Shown piece by piece: positions 33,863 to 44,041 of a DNA stretch of 64,000 nt. Source of the stretch: Cristatella mucedo (Eukaryota; Bryozoa; Phylactolaemata; Cristatellidae); assembly GCA_009760855.2 (NCBI GenBank), contig WPIO01000007.1, forward strand, positions 7,454,501 to 7,518,500, read 5' to 3'. Below the pieces are notes generated by a model. That model did no database searches and was not told where the DNA came from. It saw only the letters and a list, made by a program, of their open reading frames with translations. The translations under genes and the position numbers were made by a program. The first letter of the stretch is position 1. Every line of letters starts with the position of its first letter.

Positions 33863-34004
33863 TATTTAAATATTGTAAATAAAGCATATTCATTTATTAG
33901 CGTTAGCATGCACAGGCTTAGCAGGTGTAAAAAAACAAAGGGAAATTCACTGGGACTGAGCAAATGCTGTGATAAGCAGATAGAGTTTGGCTTATTTTTA
34001 AATT

Positions 34005-34145
34005 TCTTCAAGCCAGGGAATGCAGCTCCATCATTTGAAAGGTAGTTATGTAGGCTTTGGGAGCATATGAACTGAAGGCACGGTCTCCAAGGAGTTTTAA
34101 GTTGGTTAAAAGCGAAGCTATATGATTTAAGTTAGAAGAGTGTGG
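34005..34145 (-). pseudogene. LINE family A, C-terminal coding fragment, minus orientation
   Basis: GGCTTTGGGAGCATATGAAC and GGCACGGTCTCCAAGGAG are the reverse complement of the family block encoding GDRAFSSYAPKAW. It is very short and is directly followed by a plus-oriented tail. Confidence 0.8.
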
Positions 34146-34154
34146 GTACGAATT

Positions 34155-34225
34155 TAAAGCACCTAGAAAGAGATTGAGTTATCTGAGAGCACTTTATCAA
34201 GTGTATTATTATTAATATCAATATT
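34155..34225 (+). repeat. LINE family A 3' terminus, plus orientation
   Basis: AAAGCACCTAGAAAGAGATT, GAGTTATCTGAGAGCACTTT and an ATT tail. Together with the preceding minus fragment it forms a rearranged (inverted) copy, as produced by twin priming. Confidence 0.85.
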
Positions 34226-35160
34226 ACGATGTGAAGTCTGATTATGATTTACTTTCGATAGGTATTCTGGATAAAGAGAATGCAGATAACTAATAGTACA
34301 GGACTGAATCCCGAAGTCGATATGCTGCTGGTTGGGAAGCCAGTGCAGGTCGATGAGACAGAGGGCTTGACACTGCCGTCACGTTGTCCCGCCCTCAACC
34401 AGACTCGCAAACAAAGTCCGGCCATGCAGGCTGTGAGTGACCTCGCGACTCACTGCCAACTGGGTCGCGTCCGAAGACTAAGCAGCATTATTGGCAAAAG
34501 GACGCGAGGATCACGTGACCATAACGAAAGCGAAATCGACCCTACCTGCCAGTCTGCCGGCCCGAGATGAGGCTTTTCTCTCCTCCTGTGTTCTTTCCTG
34601 CTCCGGAGCAGCCTACACGATGCATGCGACCCAACAGCTCTATGTAAGTCACTCTCTCGTCTGCCTGCATCCAATATGGCCGTCACCGTTATCAACAGCC
34701 CACATTTCGGCACTTCTCCATCTCACAGTCTCGAAGCTGCTGCTGCCACCACTGCCCCACCCCGCGAGCACCCCCACAAGAGCTGGTGCATTGTGGCACT
34801 TGTGACGTTTTTGACAGACGCCTTACATGTAGAGTCTTGCACCGCGAGTGAGCATCGCATTGGTGAGGCTAGTGGCGCGGCATTGGCGAGTTATAGAAGT
34901 GCAGAATGGATACAACCCGAGCCCATTATCGCAGCCCCTTCCCGGCCCCTATGACGCAGTATGCATAAGTCTGCCAAGCTGCTTTGCTGGGTACGTAATC
35001 ATAAAAGTATGCTGGATAGCAGATATCAATTTCAGTTAGTGCTTTCACCATTCCAGCTTTTCACTTTATACTAGGTCGCTTTTTCTGGATAGCACGGCCA
35101 GCCCGTCACAAGACAGCTAATGAAGTGATAGCATTATAGCTATTTTTACTCGATCTAAAG
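34226..35160 (+). other. Unassigned, GC-richer stretch with a possible exon (34676-34860)
   Basis: A frame starting at an ATG at 34676 encodes about 61 residues up to a donor-like GTGAGG at about 34862 and contains a hydrophobic run (SWCIVALVTFLTDALHV), which could be the start of a membrane helix. There is no domain identification, and the frame stays open to a stop at 34952. I cannot decide whether it is an exon. Confidence 0.25.
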
Positions 35161-35164
35161 CAGC

Positions 35165-35230
35165 TCAGGGAGTTATGGTATGCGAACTTCGCGACACGTG
35201 TTTCGTGTTCGAGTCCTGCACCAGTCGATC
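35165..35230 (+). repeat. tRNA-like sequence, probably a SINE head
   Basis: GCAGCTCAGGGAGTTATGG (A-box-like) and GTGTTCGAGTCCTGC (B-box GTTCGAGTCC) are about 30 bp apart, as in a tRNA. The arms do not pair into a full cloverleaf as far as I can judge. Confidence 0.45.
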
Positions 35231-36654
35231 TCTTGTTTCTCGCCCCAAGTAAGGCTAGTGCTGCTAAGCTCTTATGCTGCTACGTGAATGGGCCTAGTAA
35301 ATAGACTCGTATTGGCTTTGTTCGGCTTTTTTTAATTTACGCGGTCGTCGTATATAAGCCCTGCGTCATTGCTAATACTGACGGTTTCTTGGATTACGTT
35401 GACACTTGCTTGATTTCGCACTGCAGCTATGGCACATGCGTCCTGCTCTGGTGTCGCTAGAGAAAGGCCTTCGCTGATCTGCACCAACGAAAAATGACCA
35501 ATTCTCTAACAGACCACCGGAAAAATTCTCGAAAAAACAGCAGGAGCAACTAATGAGATCTTGCCCGAGGCAGCAAAGATGCAGTGCTCATTAGGTGCAC
35601 TTTAGACGCGTGACCGTTGCACACGTGAGAGCACAGCGAGAGCCCCATACATTCTACCATCGTTGTTCTTACCCGAAATGAAGCCAGGATGCTGGCCTTC
35701 GTTTACTATTGGGTCATTGGCACCAAGCGTTCGTACCGCATTGACCCTCCTTAAGACCTTTCCCCTGCAAAGGCCATCCTCTACCTTCCCAACTGTTTTG
35801 TTCTCAGACTACCCTCTCGTGAGCTGTTAACAAGCGGATAGTTAAAAAGCATTTTCTTATGGCTGGTTGAGATTAGAAATGACGAAAAAAAGCTCTTTCT
35901 TGCATGTCTTTGAGATTGTCGTTGACTGGGATTAATACGATTCTAAAGTCTTGAGTTTCCGAGCAAAGATCTATTTTGCTTAGTGCAGCTGATTGGCCCC
36001 CTCTTAGCACACACTAGTAAACTCTCCCCCTCTACTGCTCCCAGTGACCGAGGTGATCTTTTTTAGTTGTGCACTAGGTCACTTCCTGTTCAGTCCGTTA
36101 CAACATATGCATTAAGTGATGCTCTAAGTGTATTTGAAGCCCTCTTCTTAATATGGCAGAATTCCGATGCTGACATTATCGGAGTAATTCTTGTACACTC
36201 TTGTCCAAGCTGTGTTCTTTCTGTGTCTATTCGCTGAAGTGGCAGAATCTATATGGATACCTCTTTAAAACGAGAGCCTGCTCTTTCGCACAGATCTTGG
36301 TTATCAAAAACAATTATTAGCTGACAACAGTATCAACATGCATAAGTAGAGCAACTTACATAGACAGCAAAAATGGTGAGTGGAACAGGATGGAAATGAT
36401 ACGAGTGGGTTTTAAACTTCAGTTTTAAAAGTCAAGTAGAGGGTCTCGCGGTGGTAGTTGTGGTTTTAGAGACAGCCAGTCTAGAGGCTGTGGTTTCTGT
36501 GAGGAGAGTAGTCCAGACGAATCTTTTACGGACCTCATATTCCGATTGCATGCATTTATCAATCGTCGCGATTGCAATGGACCCTAAAACGAGTGTTACG
36601 ATTCACACAGCAAAGCAGCAGCAGCTACGAGTTCGTGCCGTCTGCTTATTCGAC
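35231..36654. other. Unassigned sequence
   Basis: A TATA-like string (GTATATAAGCCC) lies near 35350 but no gene start follows that I can support. Nothing else recognised. Confidence 0.3.
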
Positions 36655-36998
36655 TCAAGTCGCATTGCTCTCCCTTGAACAGGTCTCAAATCCCCCAGAG
36701 ACCGTGCTTCTAGTTCAAATGCTTCTTAAGCTCTGAGCTCATTTCACACTGACATCACGATATCGTCAAACTTAACGGCATTTTAAAAAGCTAAAAATGC
36801 GTCAATTCCTCGCAGTATTGATTGGGTCCTTATGAACTTTATTTGGTGTGCTTATATGTGCTAGTGCTGTGCCAGTTATCGCCATCCGTGTTGAGTTGCT
36901 TCCATTACAGTGTATGTAAAGGGCCTTGAAAGATATTAAGTTCTCTGAGAGTGGGATATACACAATTATTGTTATTATTATTATTATTGTTGTTGTTA
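36655..36998 (+). pseudogene. LINE family A 3' end (C-terminal block, 3' UTR, ATT/GTT tail)
   Basis: CTCAAATCCCCCAGAGACCG opens the C-terminal block, and GATATTAAGTTCTCTGAGAG with an ATT tail closes the copy. It is strongly diverged, so old. It ends about 290 bp upstream of the gene B transmembrane exon. Confidence 0.82.
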
Positions 36999-37284
36999 CT
37001 ACGGCAAGGGCAGCTTGTGTGGCACCAGCAGAATGCCTGCAAGTTCAGCTTATCTCGCATAGCCAGCCAGCTGCAGAGAGGCGCCTGGCACATCACGTGG
37101 CCATGGCAGCATCGAAGTGGAGCCTGCAACTGGAAGAAAGCGAGTATCGAGATTCTGGAAACGACACGACACACGAATCTATCTGCAGACGCCCACCATT
37201 GTCGTAGCAGCAGCAGCCGCCACTGCAGTGCAGAGAGCTCTCGAAGTGCGGCCGATAATCGCTACACCTTTTTTCTGACGGCAG

Positions 37285-37473
37285 GCCTCCATTCTACGGT
37301 ACTCATAGTCGGCTGCTGCATTCTCGGTGCCTTAGTCACCTTCGCAGCCCTGTACATCAGTTTGGTCGTCTGCTCTCGTCGTAAGCAGCAAAACCGACAG
37401 CCACCGGCCTACGACGAAGACGAGCGAGTCCACGGAAACCAAGCCGAGCTGCAGCCGATACGTCGGACGAGCC
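37285..37473 (+). CDS. Gene B, internal exon: transmembrane segment and PPxY-bearing juxtamembrane region
   Basis: This exon encodes 63 residues and is bracketed by an acceptor (CACCTTTTTTCTGACGGCAG, AG at 37283-37284) and a donor (GTGAGTAG from 37474). Both junctions are phase 1. After LHS comes a hydrophobic helix (TVLIVGCCILGALVTFAALY then ISLVV), a stop-transfer CSRRKQQNR and then QPPAYDEDER, in which PPAY is a WW-domain-binding PPxY motif. The topology is outside N terminus, inside C terminus (inferred). Exon symmetry, position of the helix and following basic residues parallel 7670-7912, although the sequences themselves are hardly alike. It would be joined upstream to a phase-1 donor such as 31725 and downstream to an unseen phase 1-to-0 exon before 45667. 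The PPxY suggests turnover or trafficking by Nedd4-type ligases, not demonstrated. Family unknown. Confidence 0.58.
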
Positions 37474-39369
37474 GTGAGTAGAGTAGCTCTGAGAGGCCGC
37501 CGGCATTTTGCTGCCCCCCCCAGCCTCGCCCGTGCAGCGTTGTGCTGCCACCTGCATCGCTCGGTGCGTCGGTGCAGCTCTGGCCAGCAGGATGGCAGTT
37601 CCACGAGGTGTGGTCGCCGGCCGGCAGACTCTCTTGCCCTACGGCCACTTCAATCGCTGCTGAAGACTTGACTTCGAGGCGATGGGCTCGGCTATAGCTA
37701 GGCTGCTAGCTTCGCATGGCCCTGACTCGATGCTGAGCAACCGAATGAGATGTGGCGAGGATAGGTCGTCGAATGAGAGGGTTCGTGCTGCATAGTCGGC
37801 CGCGAGATTCCAACGCCGATCAGCCTCCTGCTGTCGACGGCTAGTCTCAAACGTGCACCTACACATGAAAAAAGTAGCAGGCCGACTGCTTCGGATTGAG
37901 TCCGAGCAGCAACTCGGCTGGGCGTCAATGTGGAGCATAAGCAGCAGTGGTAGAAGAAGCGAGAGCAGCTCAAAGCTCGAAGGTTTGACTCGCTCGTCGC
38001 TCGTCGGCGAGACTTTGGGTTGGCTTTTGCTGGAGAAAAAGCTGGCCATCAGGAGCACGCGGTCAGAAAACGAGGATGTTGCAAGCGATGATCGAAGCAG
38101 TCCAGTCCATTAACGGTCAAGAGAGGGCAGAAACGGCTTTGCCGACATGCAACAAGGTTTTCCAGCCTTACTCTCAATTAGTCGCTGGGTCAAACTCAGT
38201 CGAGTCGGGAATGAGTCGAGTCGTATTGGACAACTGCCGAACGCTAGGCCGAACCTGCAAAGCTCCTACAAGAATGTCTAGCTGTCTTTAAACGTTAGCC
38301 CTGGCGTCTCCCAGCAGCTACGGGCATGGCCAGGATTAATCCAACGAGGAGGCCCGACCTCGACACGCTCAGCAACTGCCGGACAACGTCAAGTGGTAGG
38401 ACATCGGATTCGGTGGTAGCATCGGTAGCGAGGGCAGCTCGAGCTGAGAATGTCATGAACTCTCACACTGGCCTCCAAGCCGGCCCGTCCTATTGTATTT
38501 CTCACACCAAGCATGTCCGAGATGCTGCTAGGACAGCTCTCGCCCGGCTGCGTTCGTTCTCTGCGATCCAATAACGATGTAGCTACCCCTTTCTTTTAGG
38601 CTGTTGCACCCTCGGCCACCAACGGTAACTCTCGGTGACTGGCCGCCCTTAGGTGAAGGAAGTAGCTTTTGCAATTCTCGCAGGCCAGCAAGCTCCCGGT
38701 AAGCGACCGATCGGCTTTTGCTTTCTTCCGGTGGGATTCTGGAAAGACGAGGGTCATCTTCGAGGGTCATGCGAACTACAGGCTCACTCAGAGCAAACAG
38801 CCGATGTCAGAGCAGTCGGAGAGCTTAGGCCAACAGGATGGAGAGTTACCGAGGTCGCGCGAGACTCTCGGATACAGCCAGCTCTACACAACCAGGCGGT
38901 ATCCGTTTAGGCCACCACACTGCTACTCCTACTAAAGCTCCACTATTACTGTGCCGTAGTCGCGTTGGGCACTACGATCATGTATCGTAGCGCTTTCACT
39001 CGTAAAAGTTCTTAGCCGTGGTTCCGAGATTTAGGGCTTGGCCACTATTCGTCGGCCTAGTTCTGTATGGACGTGGAAGCTGCTACGTAATAAGCCATTA
39101 TTACCCATTAAGACGTAATTACCCATTAACCATTAGTAATATTTTGTGTTGGAAGTGTTGGATAAATGCTGAAGCCCCTTTGCAGTCGTCTTGAGCTGGT
39201 TTCATTTGTTCTAACTTTATTGGTGAATGCTGAACGTGAAAGACGGATTTCTTAATTTGTGTGATTGAGTTGTGTATTGAATGCGATATCGAGCCTTTCA
39301 ATAACCAAGTAGCTGCCTGCAATGCCAAGCTTCAGTATTCGGAGAATATTCATGTAAAATTTTGCGATT
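37474..39369. other. Presumed gene B intron; no further exon recognised
   Basis: The first 1.5 kb is moderately GC-rich with several open frames of 60-140 codons on both strands, none with a domain. The missing phase 1-to-0 exon of gene B might be here, but I cannot pick one. Confidence 0.35.
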
Positions 39370-39544
39370 TTTTATTCTTGCTTCACCAAAATTAAGCAAG
39401 AGCATCTTCTTTACTTACGCGAAATAGAAGTACATGCACAGGCCACGGAAGTCCCGAGACAGTTCTGAAGGCCGAGCAGTATGTAGCAGCATTATCACTT
39501 ACTATTCTTGAGAGTATAGATACCCTTGAAGCAGAGGCAGGCTA

Positions 39545-39847
39545 ACGTCTGAAGCAAAAGTCACAAATATCTACCATCAATGTCATTGCTAGGCAGCAGT
39601 CTTTTGAGTATGCTGCTTACACTGCCACTAGTCCGGAGCGGAAGTGTGTTGATGATGTCAACTGGCTTGAACTTTTAATTGTAAATGAGCTCGCAGCTTA
39701 TGTAAAGCACGGTGATGTAGTGACAGTTATGCGCCCTCTTCTTCCCACAAGCTTTTTGTTTTCACATCGAGCCGATACGGCTAACGCTGCCTATTATCGG
39801 TATGCTGAGAGATGGCAACCACGGCAGTGCTTTCGGCTGTTACCTTG
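39545..39847 (+). pseudogene. Unidentified coding-like relic
   Basis: A frame of about 100 codons without an ATG near its start runs between two stops and reads like real protein: INVIARQQSFEYAAYTATSP, CVDDVNWLELLIVNELAAYV and HRADTANAAYYRYAERW. Similar-looking but frameshifted sequence (IKQEHLLYLREIEVHAQATE) precedes it from about 39395. Composition is neither low-complexity nor GC-biased. It directly precedes a LINE B copy and is probably part of a decayed mobile element, but I do not recognise the family. Confidence 0.4.
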
Positions 39848-39984
39848 ATGCCGAGTCGCTCCACTGCCTGTGCGCCACTCGCCAAAGACGCCTACTATGT
39901 GGCCACCATGCCAAGCTGCCGGAAATGTCATGCTAAGCTTAGCCCTCTTCTCTTCTAATAACGATAATGATAATGCATCGTTTG

Positions 39985-40407
39985 CACTGCTGCATCAGTT
40001 TCAGCCTGTTTGTGCCCTGAGGTCCTGTGTGGACAATAAATTAGCTGTCCCATTCCTCTGCTTAAAGACAGGTGGCGACAGAAGCTTTAGCTCTGCAGGT
40101 CCTAGACTGTGGAGCTCGCTTCCACAATTCTTACGCAACGACAACTACTCACCTACTGCCGACTATGGCACATCTTTTTCAGTGGTCCTGAGCTGCTACT
40201 TTATGCTACTCACTACCTCAACTGCTCTCCTAACTCTGCTATGCTTCCCACTTTCTCTTTGTTGCGTGAGACGAAGTCTGTTGGCTACCGAATGCGTACC
40301 GAAAGCCGCTTAGGCTGTGAGTGTACTATACAAAACTCTCCTGCGTAACACCCACATGGTCTTTATGACTTCGTGGAGTTACTGACTGAGATACATTACA
40401 TTACATT
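39985..40407 (+). pseudogene. LINE family B, C-terminal coding end and 3' UTR (copy 2)
   Basis: The frame at 40075 reads GDRSFSSAGPRLWSSLPQFL, a block typical of the C terminus of CR1/L2-like LINE proteins but clearly distinct from family A (YAPKAWNSLP). The 3' part contains AACACCCACATGGTCTTTAT and ends with (ACATT)n near 40390-40407. The copy at 44042-44335 is nearly identical in inverse orientation. Confidence 0.88.
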
Positions 40408-40460
40408 ACATAGTGCCCCACGCAAACTTAATCTCTCTCCAGGCAATCCTTGGGGCTTGT
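40408..40460 (-). repeat. LINE family A 3' terminus, minus orientation
   Basis: AGTGCCCCACGCAAACTTAA and TCTCTCTCCAGGCA correspond to the reverse complement of the family A end. It abuts the family B tail directly. Confidence 0.6.
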
Positions 40461-41464
40461 GACATGCAAGGTTTCAATCATGCCAAACAAGCAAACAAGT
40501 ATCATGCATCGGAAACCATGCTAAAGCAAACAGTGAGACACTAGTGGCCACCTGTTAGGAGCACATTTGCGATTGACGTGAATGGAATCATTCACGTATG
40601 CACGAAGAGCACATTGGATCAAAAAAGGACTGCATGTCAGTGGTGCAGTGTAAGGAAAGCTGACCGCAATAGATGCGTCTTGAGCTGTGACTGCGACAAC
40701 GCAAGGTCATCGCAGTCACTGACAGTAGCACGAGGCGAATTTGGTAGTTTGAGAGCACGTGACTGGTGGAGCGAGCAGGTCGGCATCGGTAGCAGATGCA
40801 AGATAGCAAAGCGACCTGTGAGTCCGATTGAGGATCTTGAAATTGACACCAGCCCGCATACGTCAGACCGAGCTGTACAAGATGGCCGCCGAGTCTTTGG
40901 CGACAGAGCGTGCAAGCTGCTGAGTACCAGCAGCTGTTTTCCCCCCGAAGGCAGGCTTGGCAGCTGGCATCGGCAGTGCTGAGGGGCCTCTCCCGGCATC
41001 GGTAGCCTGGGCATAAGTAGAGACGACCACTTCGCTTTGCATTCATGCAACTCATCGTGCGACCCACCGTGCCCTGTCACTCGCACTGCGTTCTGACCGT
41101 AGGGGCTGCCATCAGATCTCAGCTAGCACCACCGACGTTCCGAGAGAGCGCCCGACCAGCGGACCACGACACGGCCACTCTCCAGCGGCAGCAGCTTGCG
41201 AGCTGGTCTGCACGGTCAGACCTGCAGCACCCTGTGGGCTCTGCTCTACAGCGTTGTGATCATCAGCGTCCTCCTCCACATGGCCAACGTCCAAGCAACA
41301 ACCTGGGCTACTCGGCAGGTTCGCAGCTGCTACTGAGCACCCAACAGGTCAGCTGCCATTATACCTTTGGCCGCTTCAGCTGTGAGTGGTCGGTTAATGA
41401 TGACTTGTCCCTTGCTATACAAGCACCTCGCCGGAGGTTCTGTAGTGTTTGTTTTAAAAAAAAT
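40461..41464. other. Unassigned sequence in the presumed gene B intron
   Basis: Overlapping 150-codon frames exist on both strands at moderate G+C, without domains. A plus frame around 41126-41306 contains a hydrophobic run (STLWALLYSVVIISVLLHMA) but lacks convincing exon borders. Confidence 0.3.
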
Positions 41465-41900
41465 ATTGATAATACAATAGCAGGAGCTTAATCCCTCTCT
41501 GGCCACTTTACACAAACTGTAAATGAAGCATGACCGCACAAGTTTATATAGGCTAGCTGATTAAACAGCCTCATTTTTATAGCAGCAGATGAGCCTTAAC
41601 AGCTATTACCGTGGCTTGCAGTTGGCAATAAAGAATCATTCACTACAGGACTCGAACTGAGGCCTTTAATAGTGAAGAGCTAGCACCTTACCTCTGTGCT
41701 AAAAACAGGAAATAGCTGTACAATGCGCAATGGCAACATGCAAAGTATAAGTGGTAACATGCAGTGTCAGCATGCATAAGTTCACTATGGACGAATCACA
41801 AGGAATTTGCAAATGCCATAACGAATAGGTGTGGTTTTAGCTTTTTTTTTAAATGTCCTGCAGTTATGGGATCTCTTTAGCATTGCTCAAGCTGTAAGCA
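41465..41900 (-). pseudogene. LINE family A 3' region, minus orientation, split by a SINE
   Basis: The terminal part (41465-41551: GGAGCTTAATCCCTCTCTGG then CCACTTTACA) and the continuing 3' untranslated region (41706-41900: GGTAACATGCAGTGTCAGCA) are collinear with other copies but are separated by SINE A copy 4. Confidence 0.85.
41552..41705 (-). repeat. SINE A copy 4, nested in a LINE
   Basis: GCTAGCTGATTAAACAGCCT (tail), TTGCAGTTGGCAATAAAGAA (middle) and GGACTCGAACTGAGG (damaged B-box). Both flanks are LINE family A sequence. Confidence 0.88.
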
Positions 41901-42059
41901 TCTGATTGCACACAGGCCAGTAGACCAGGAAGCAACAGAATCATACCACGGAGCTCTTGTGACTCATGTAGTTAAGCTGCGCCCGTGACCAAACTCAGAT
42001 ACTTTTGAGACCATTAGTTAGAACGCCAGGAGCCCACTTCCGACTGACGTCTTGAGATC

Positions 42060-42310
42060 TCGTTACTTAACAAAGTTAAGTGAAAGGCTACTACCTACCT
42101 GGTCCTAGCGTCATTTGCTGGGTCCATGTGCATTGTGCTTTGCCGCGTTATGTGTGCCGGCACACTGCATGTTATCACTAACCAAATGACTAGTGCATTT
42201 TAGCGCTCATCACTCTATTGATAGGAGCTTTGCTTGCTTGATCTTTTTGCAGGGCTTAATACTATAAATTACCAAGTCCTTCTCGAGTAAGCCTCGCCTC
42301 ACTGGCACTG
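42060..42310 (+). pseudogene. LINE family A debris: 3' UTR piece and a reverse-transcriptase piece
   Basis: GCTGGGTCCATGTGCATTGT and TGCATGTTATCACTAACCAA belong to the 3' untranslated region. After it, ACTATAAATTACCAAGTCCT then TCTCGAGTAAGCCTCGCCTC matches the DTIDHQVLLE region of the reverse transcriptase. The order is rearranged. Confidence 0.7.
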
Positions 42311-42379
42311 CACTGCAATGTTTTACGTCCGATGTCAGTGGATATCTCCAGAGATTCGATGCCAATACCTAGCTGAATT

Positions 42380-42786
42380 GTTGCACCAGTTTCAGCCTCG
42401 TCGTCTCCTTAAGTCCTCTGCTTACAATAAATTAGCTGTTCTATTACCGTTGGCGACAGCAGCTTTTACTCTGCATTTCCTAGATTGTGGAACTCGCTTC
42501 CACAATTCTTTCCCAATTTTTAATGTTCGGGTGCCGACTGTGTCATTTTCTTTCCAGGCGCATTGAGCTTCTACTTCCATACTACTTGCTCCCTCAACTG
42601 CTCTCTGTGACTCAGCTATGACTCCCACGTTCTCATTTTTGCTTGGGATGACGTCTGCTGGCTAAGGTATACAGATCGAGAGCAGCACAGGCTTTAAGTG
42701 CACTACAGAAAGCACTCCTGAGTAACACTCACTTGGTCTTCGTGGCTTTACGGAGTTACAGACAAAGATACATTACATTGCAGTAA
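42380..42786 (+). pseudogene. LINE family B 3' end (copy 3)
   Basis: GTTGCACCAGTTTCAGCCTC, GTGGAACTCGCTTCCACAAT and CACTTGGTCTTCGTGGCTTT with a GATACATTACATT tail match copy 2 throughout, with more substitutions. Confidence 0.87.
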
Positions 42787-42849
42787 TCATTCGAGGAGCC
42801 TCCAAAGTTGAGGGTACCCCTGACCTCAGTGTTTTATCCACTTCCAAAC

Positions 42850-43170
42850 GATATTTATGCTTACCACTGGAGACCGTGCCTTTAGTTCCTATGCTCCCAA
42901 AGCTTGAAACTCACTACCGACACACGTAGGAACGTCCCCTGACACGGACGACATTTAAAAAGAAGCTTACAACGCACCTTTTTATTACAGCATTTGTGCG
43001 GGTCTTTGCGATTCGTCATTCATGTGCATGTGCCTGCTTACGCTGTGCCTGCTGCTTGCAGATGTTAATACCTAATATTTGTCAACGATTTATATGCAGC
43101 ATTTGTAAAGTGCAGCCTAGAGAGATTCAGTTCTCTGAGGGTGCTATACAAATGTAGTATTAATATTATT
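42850..43170 (+). pseudogene. LINE family A C-terminal block, 3' UTR and tail
   Basis: GGAGACCGTGCCTTTAGTTC opens the block; AGAGAGATTCAGTTCTCTGA, GGGTGCTATACAAATG and an ATT-like tail close it. It belongs to the same subfamily as 18752 and 50245 (CTATACAAATG instead of TTTATCAAGTG). Confidence 0.88.
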
Positions 43171-43451
43171 ACCCTCTTTTTGATGTAATTGCAAAACACA
43201 ACCAATGGGTTGATCCATACCACAGGAGCTGCTAATAATCTCTAGCACCATCACAGACTGACCAATTTAGCATGACACCATCAGTATGTTCATGCATTAT
43301 ATGATATGCAAGAGCATTTGTTACTGTCTAACACCAGAAGTGAGCCGATACGGATAAAACAGGCGATACCACATTCCCAGACCACTAGTTTTGTGTACAT
43401 TTTCGACCGAATGCATTTCCAGCTCAGCCATCGCCGGCTAGATAATATGGT

Positions 43452-43622
43452 GAGCCGTGATGGCACACTAGATAAAGCGGTTGCTTTTCACTACCTCGGT
43501 CCCGAGGTCGTGGGTTCGGATCCTGCAGTAGACGATCCTTTATTGTGGCTCCAAGCAGTGGTGACAGCCGTAAAGGCTATTCCATCGCTATAAAAACGGG
43601 GCTGTTGAATCTGCCAGAATAA
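43452..43622 (+). repeat. SINE A copy 5, plus orientation, near full length
   Basis: It starts with a tRNA-like head (GCCGTGATGGCACACTAGAT, AAAGCGGTTGC), has the B-box in GTCGTGGGTTCGGATCCTGC, the middle CTTTATTGTGGCTCCAAGCA, and the tail GGGGCTGTTGAATC. It is about 170 bp and the best copy for deriving the boundaries of the family. Confidence 0.9.
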
Positions 43623-43819
43623 GGGCAGAGGCTAGCAGAGGCACAGGAGAGAGGAAGCTTCCCTAAAGCAGCGACTGCAGCTCCCCCTGGGCTCCCCCTG
43701 TTCTTATGCCCAACGATCGTACCCAGGGACGAAATTACGTCTTAATTTTACTCGTTGAGCTACCACCGAGTTCGTTTCGAATAATCACATGAATTTTCAC
43801 GATAATCTTTTGCTAATTG

Positions 43820-43885
43820 CATGTCTAGCCCCATCTACATGAAAGTTGTGCAGGTCTTGCCCCTTGCACAGAAATTTTGCAGGCT
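43820..43885. repeat. Dispersed repeat of unknown type, also at 48232-48298
   Basis: CTACATGAAAGTTGTGCAGG plus TCTTGCCCCT here corresponds to CTACATGAAAATCTTGCAGG plus TCTTTCGCCCCT at 48242. A CTAG(C/T)C string precedes both. Confidence 0.6.
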
Positions 43886-44041
43886 TGCCCCCTCCACCAG
43901 ATGCAATTCCTAGTTCCACAACTTGGTATAAGGAGCCAAAGGTGATTGGGGCCATTGCTTCGTGCTCGCCAAACCTGCTCACCATGTGTACATTTTTGGC
44001 TAGCATTCCAAAGTGACTCCGCTAGATCACGAAGTCTAATT

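Noticed and set aside
35345-35362. TATA box (GTATATAAGCCC) as a promoter
   Set aside because: No supported transcript or exon follows; such strings are frequent by chance.
40588-41086. Overlapping 159- and 149-codon minus frames
   Set aside because: No domain, no splice or start context, and the plus strand is also open. Likely chance in moderately GC-rich sequence.
41126-41306. Plus frame with a hydrophobic run resembling a third transmembrane exon
   Set aside because: There is no ATG upstream, the acceptor is weak, and the following GTTCGC is a poor donor.
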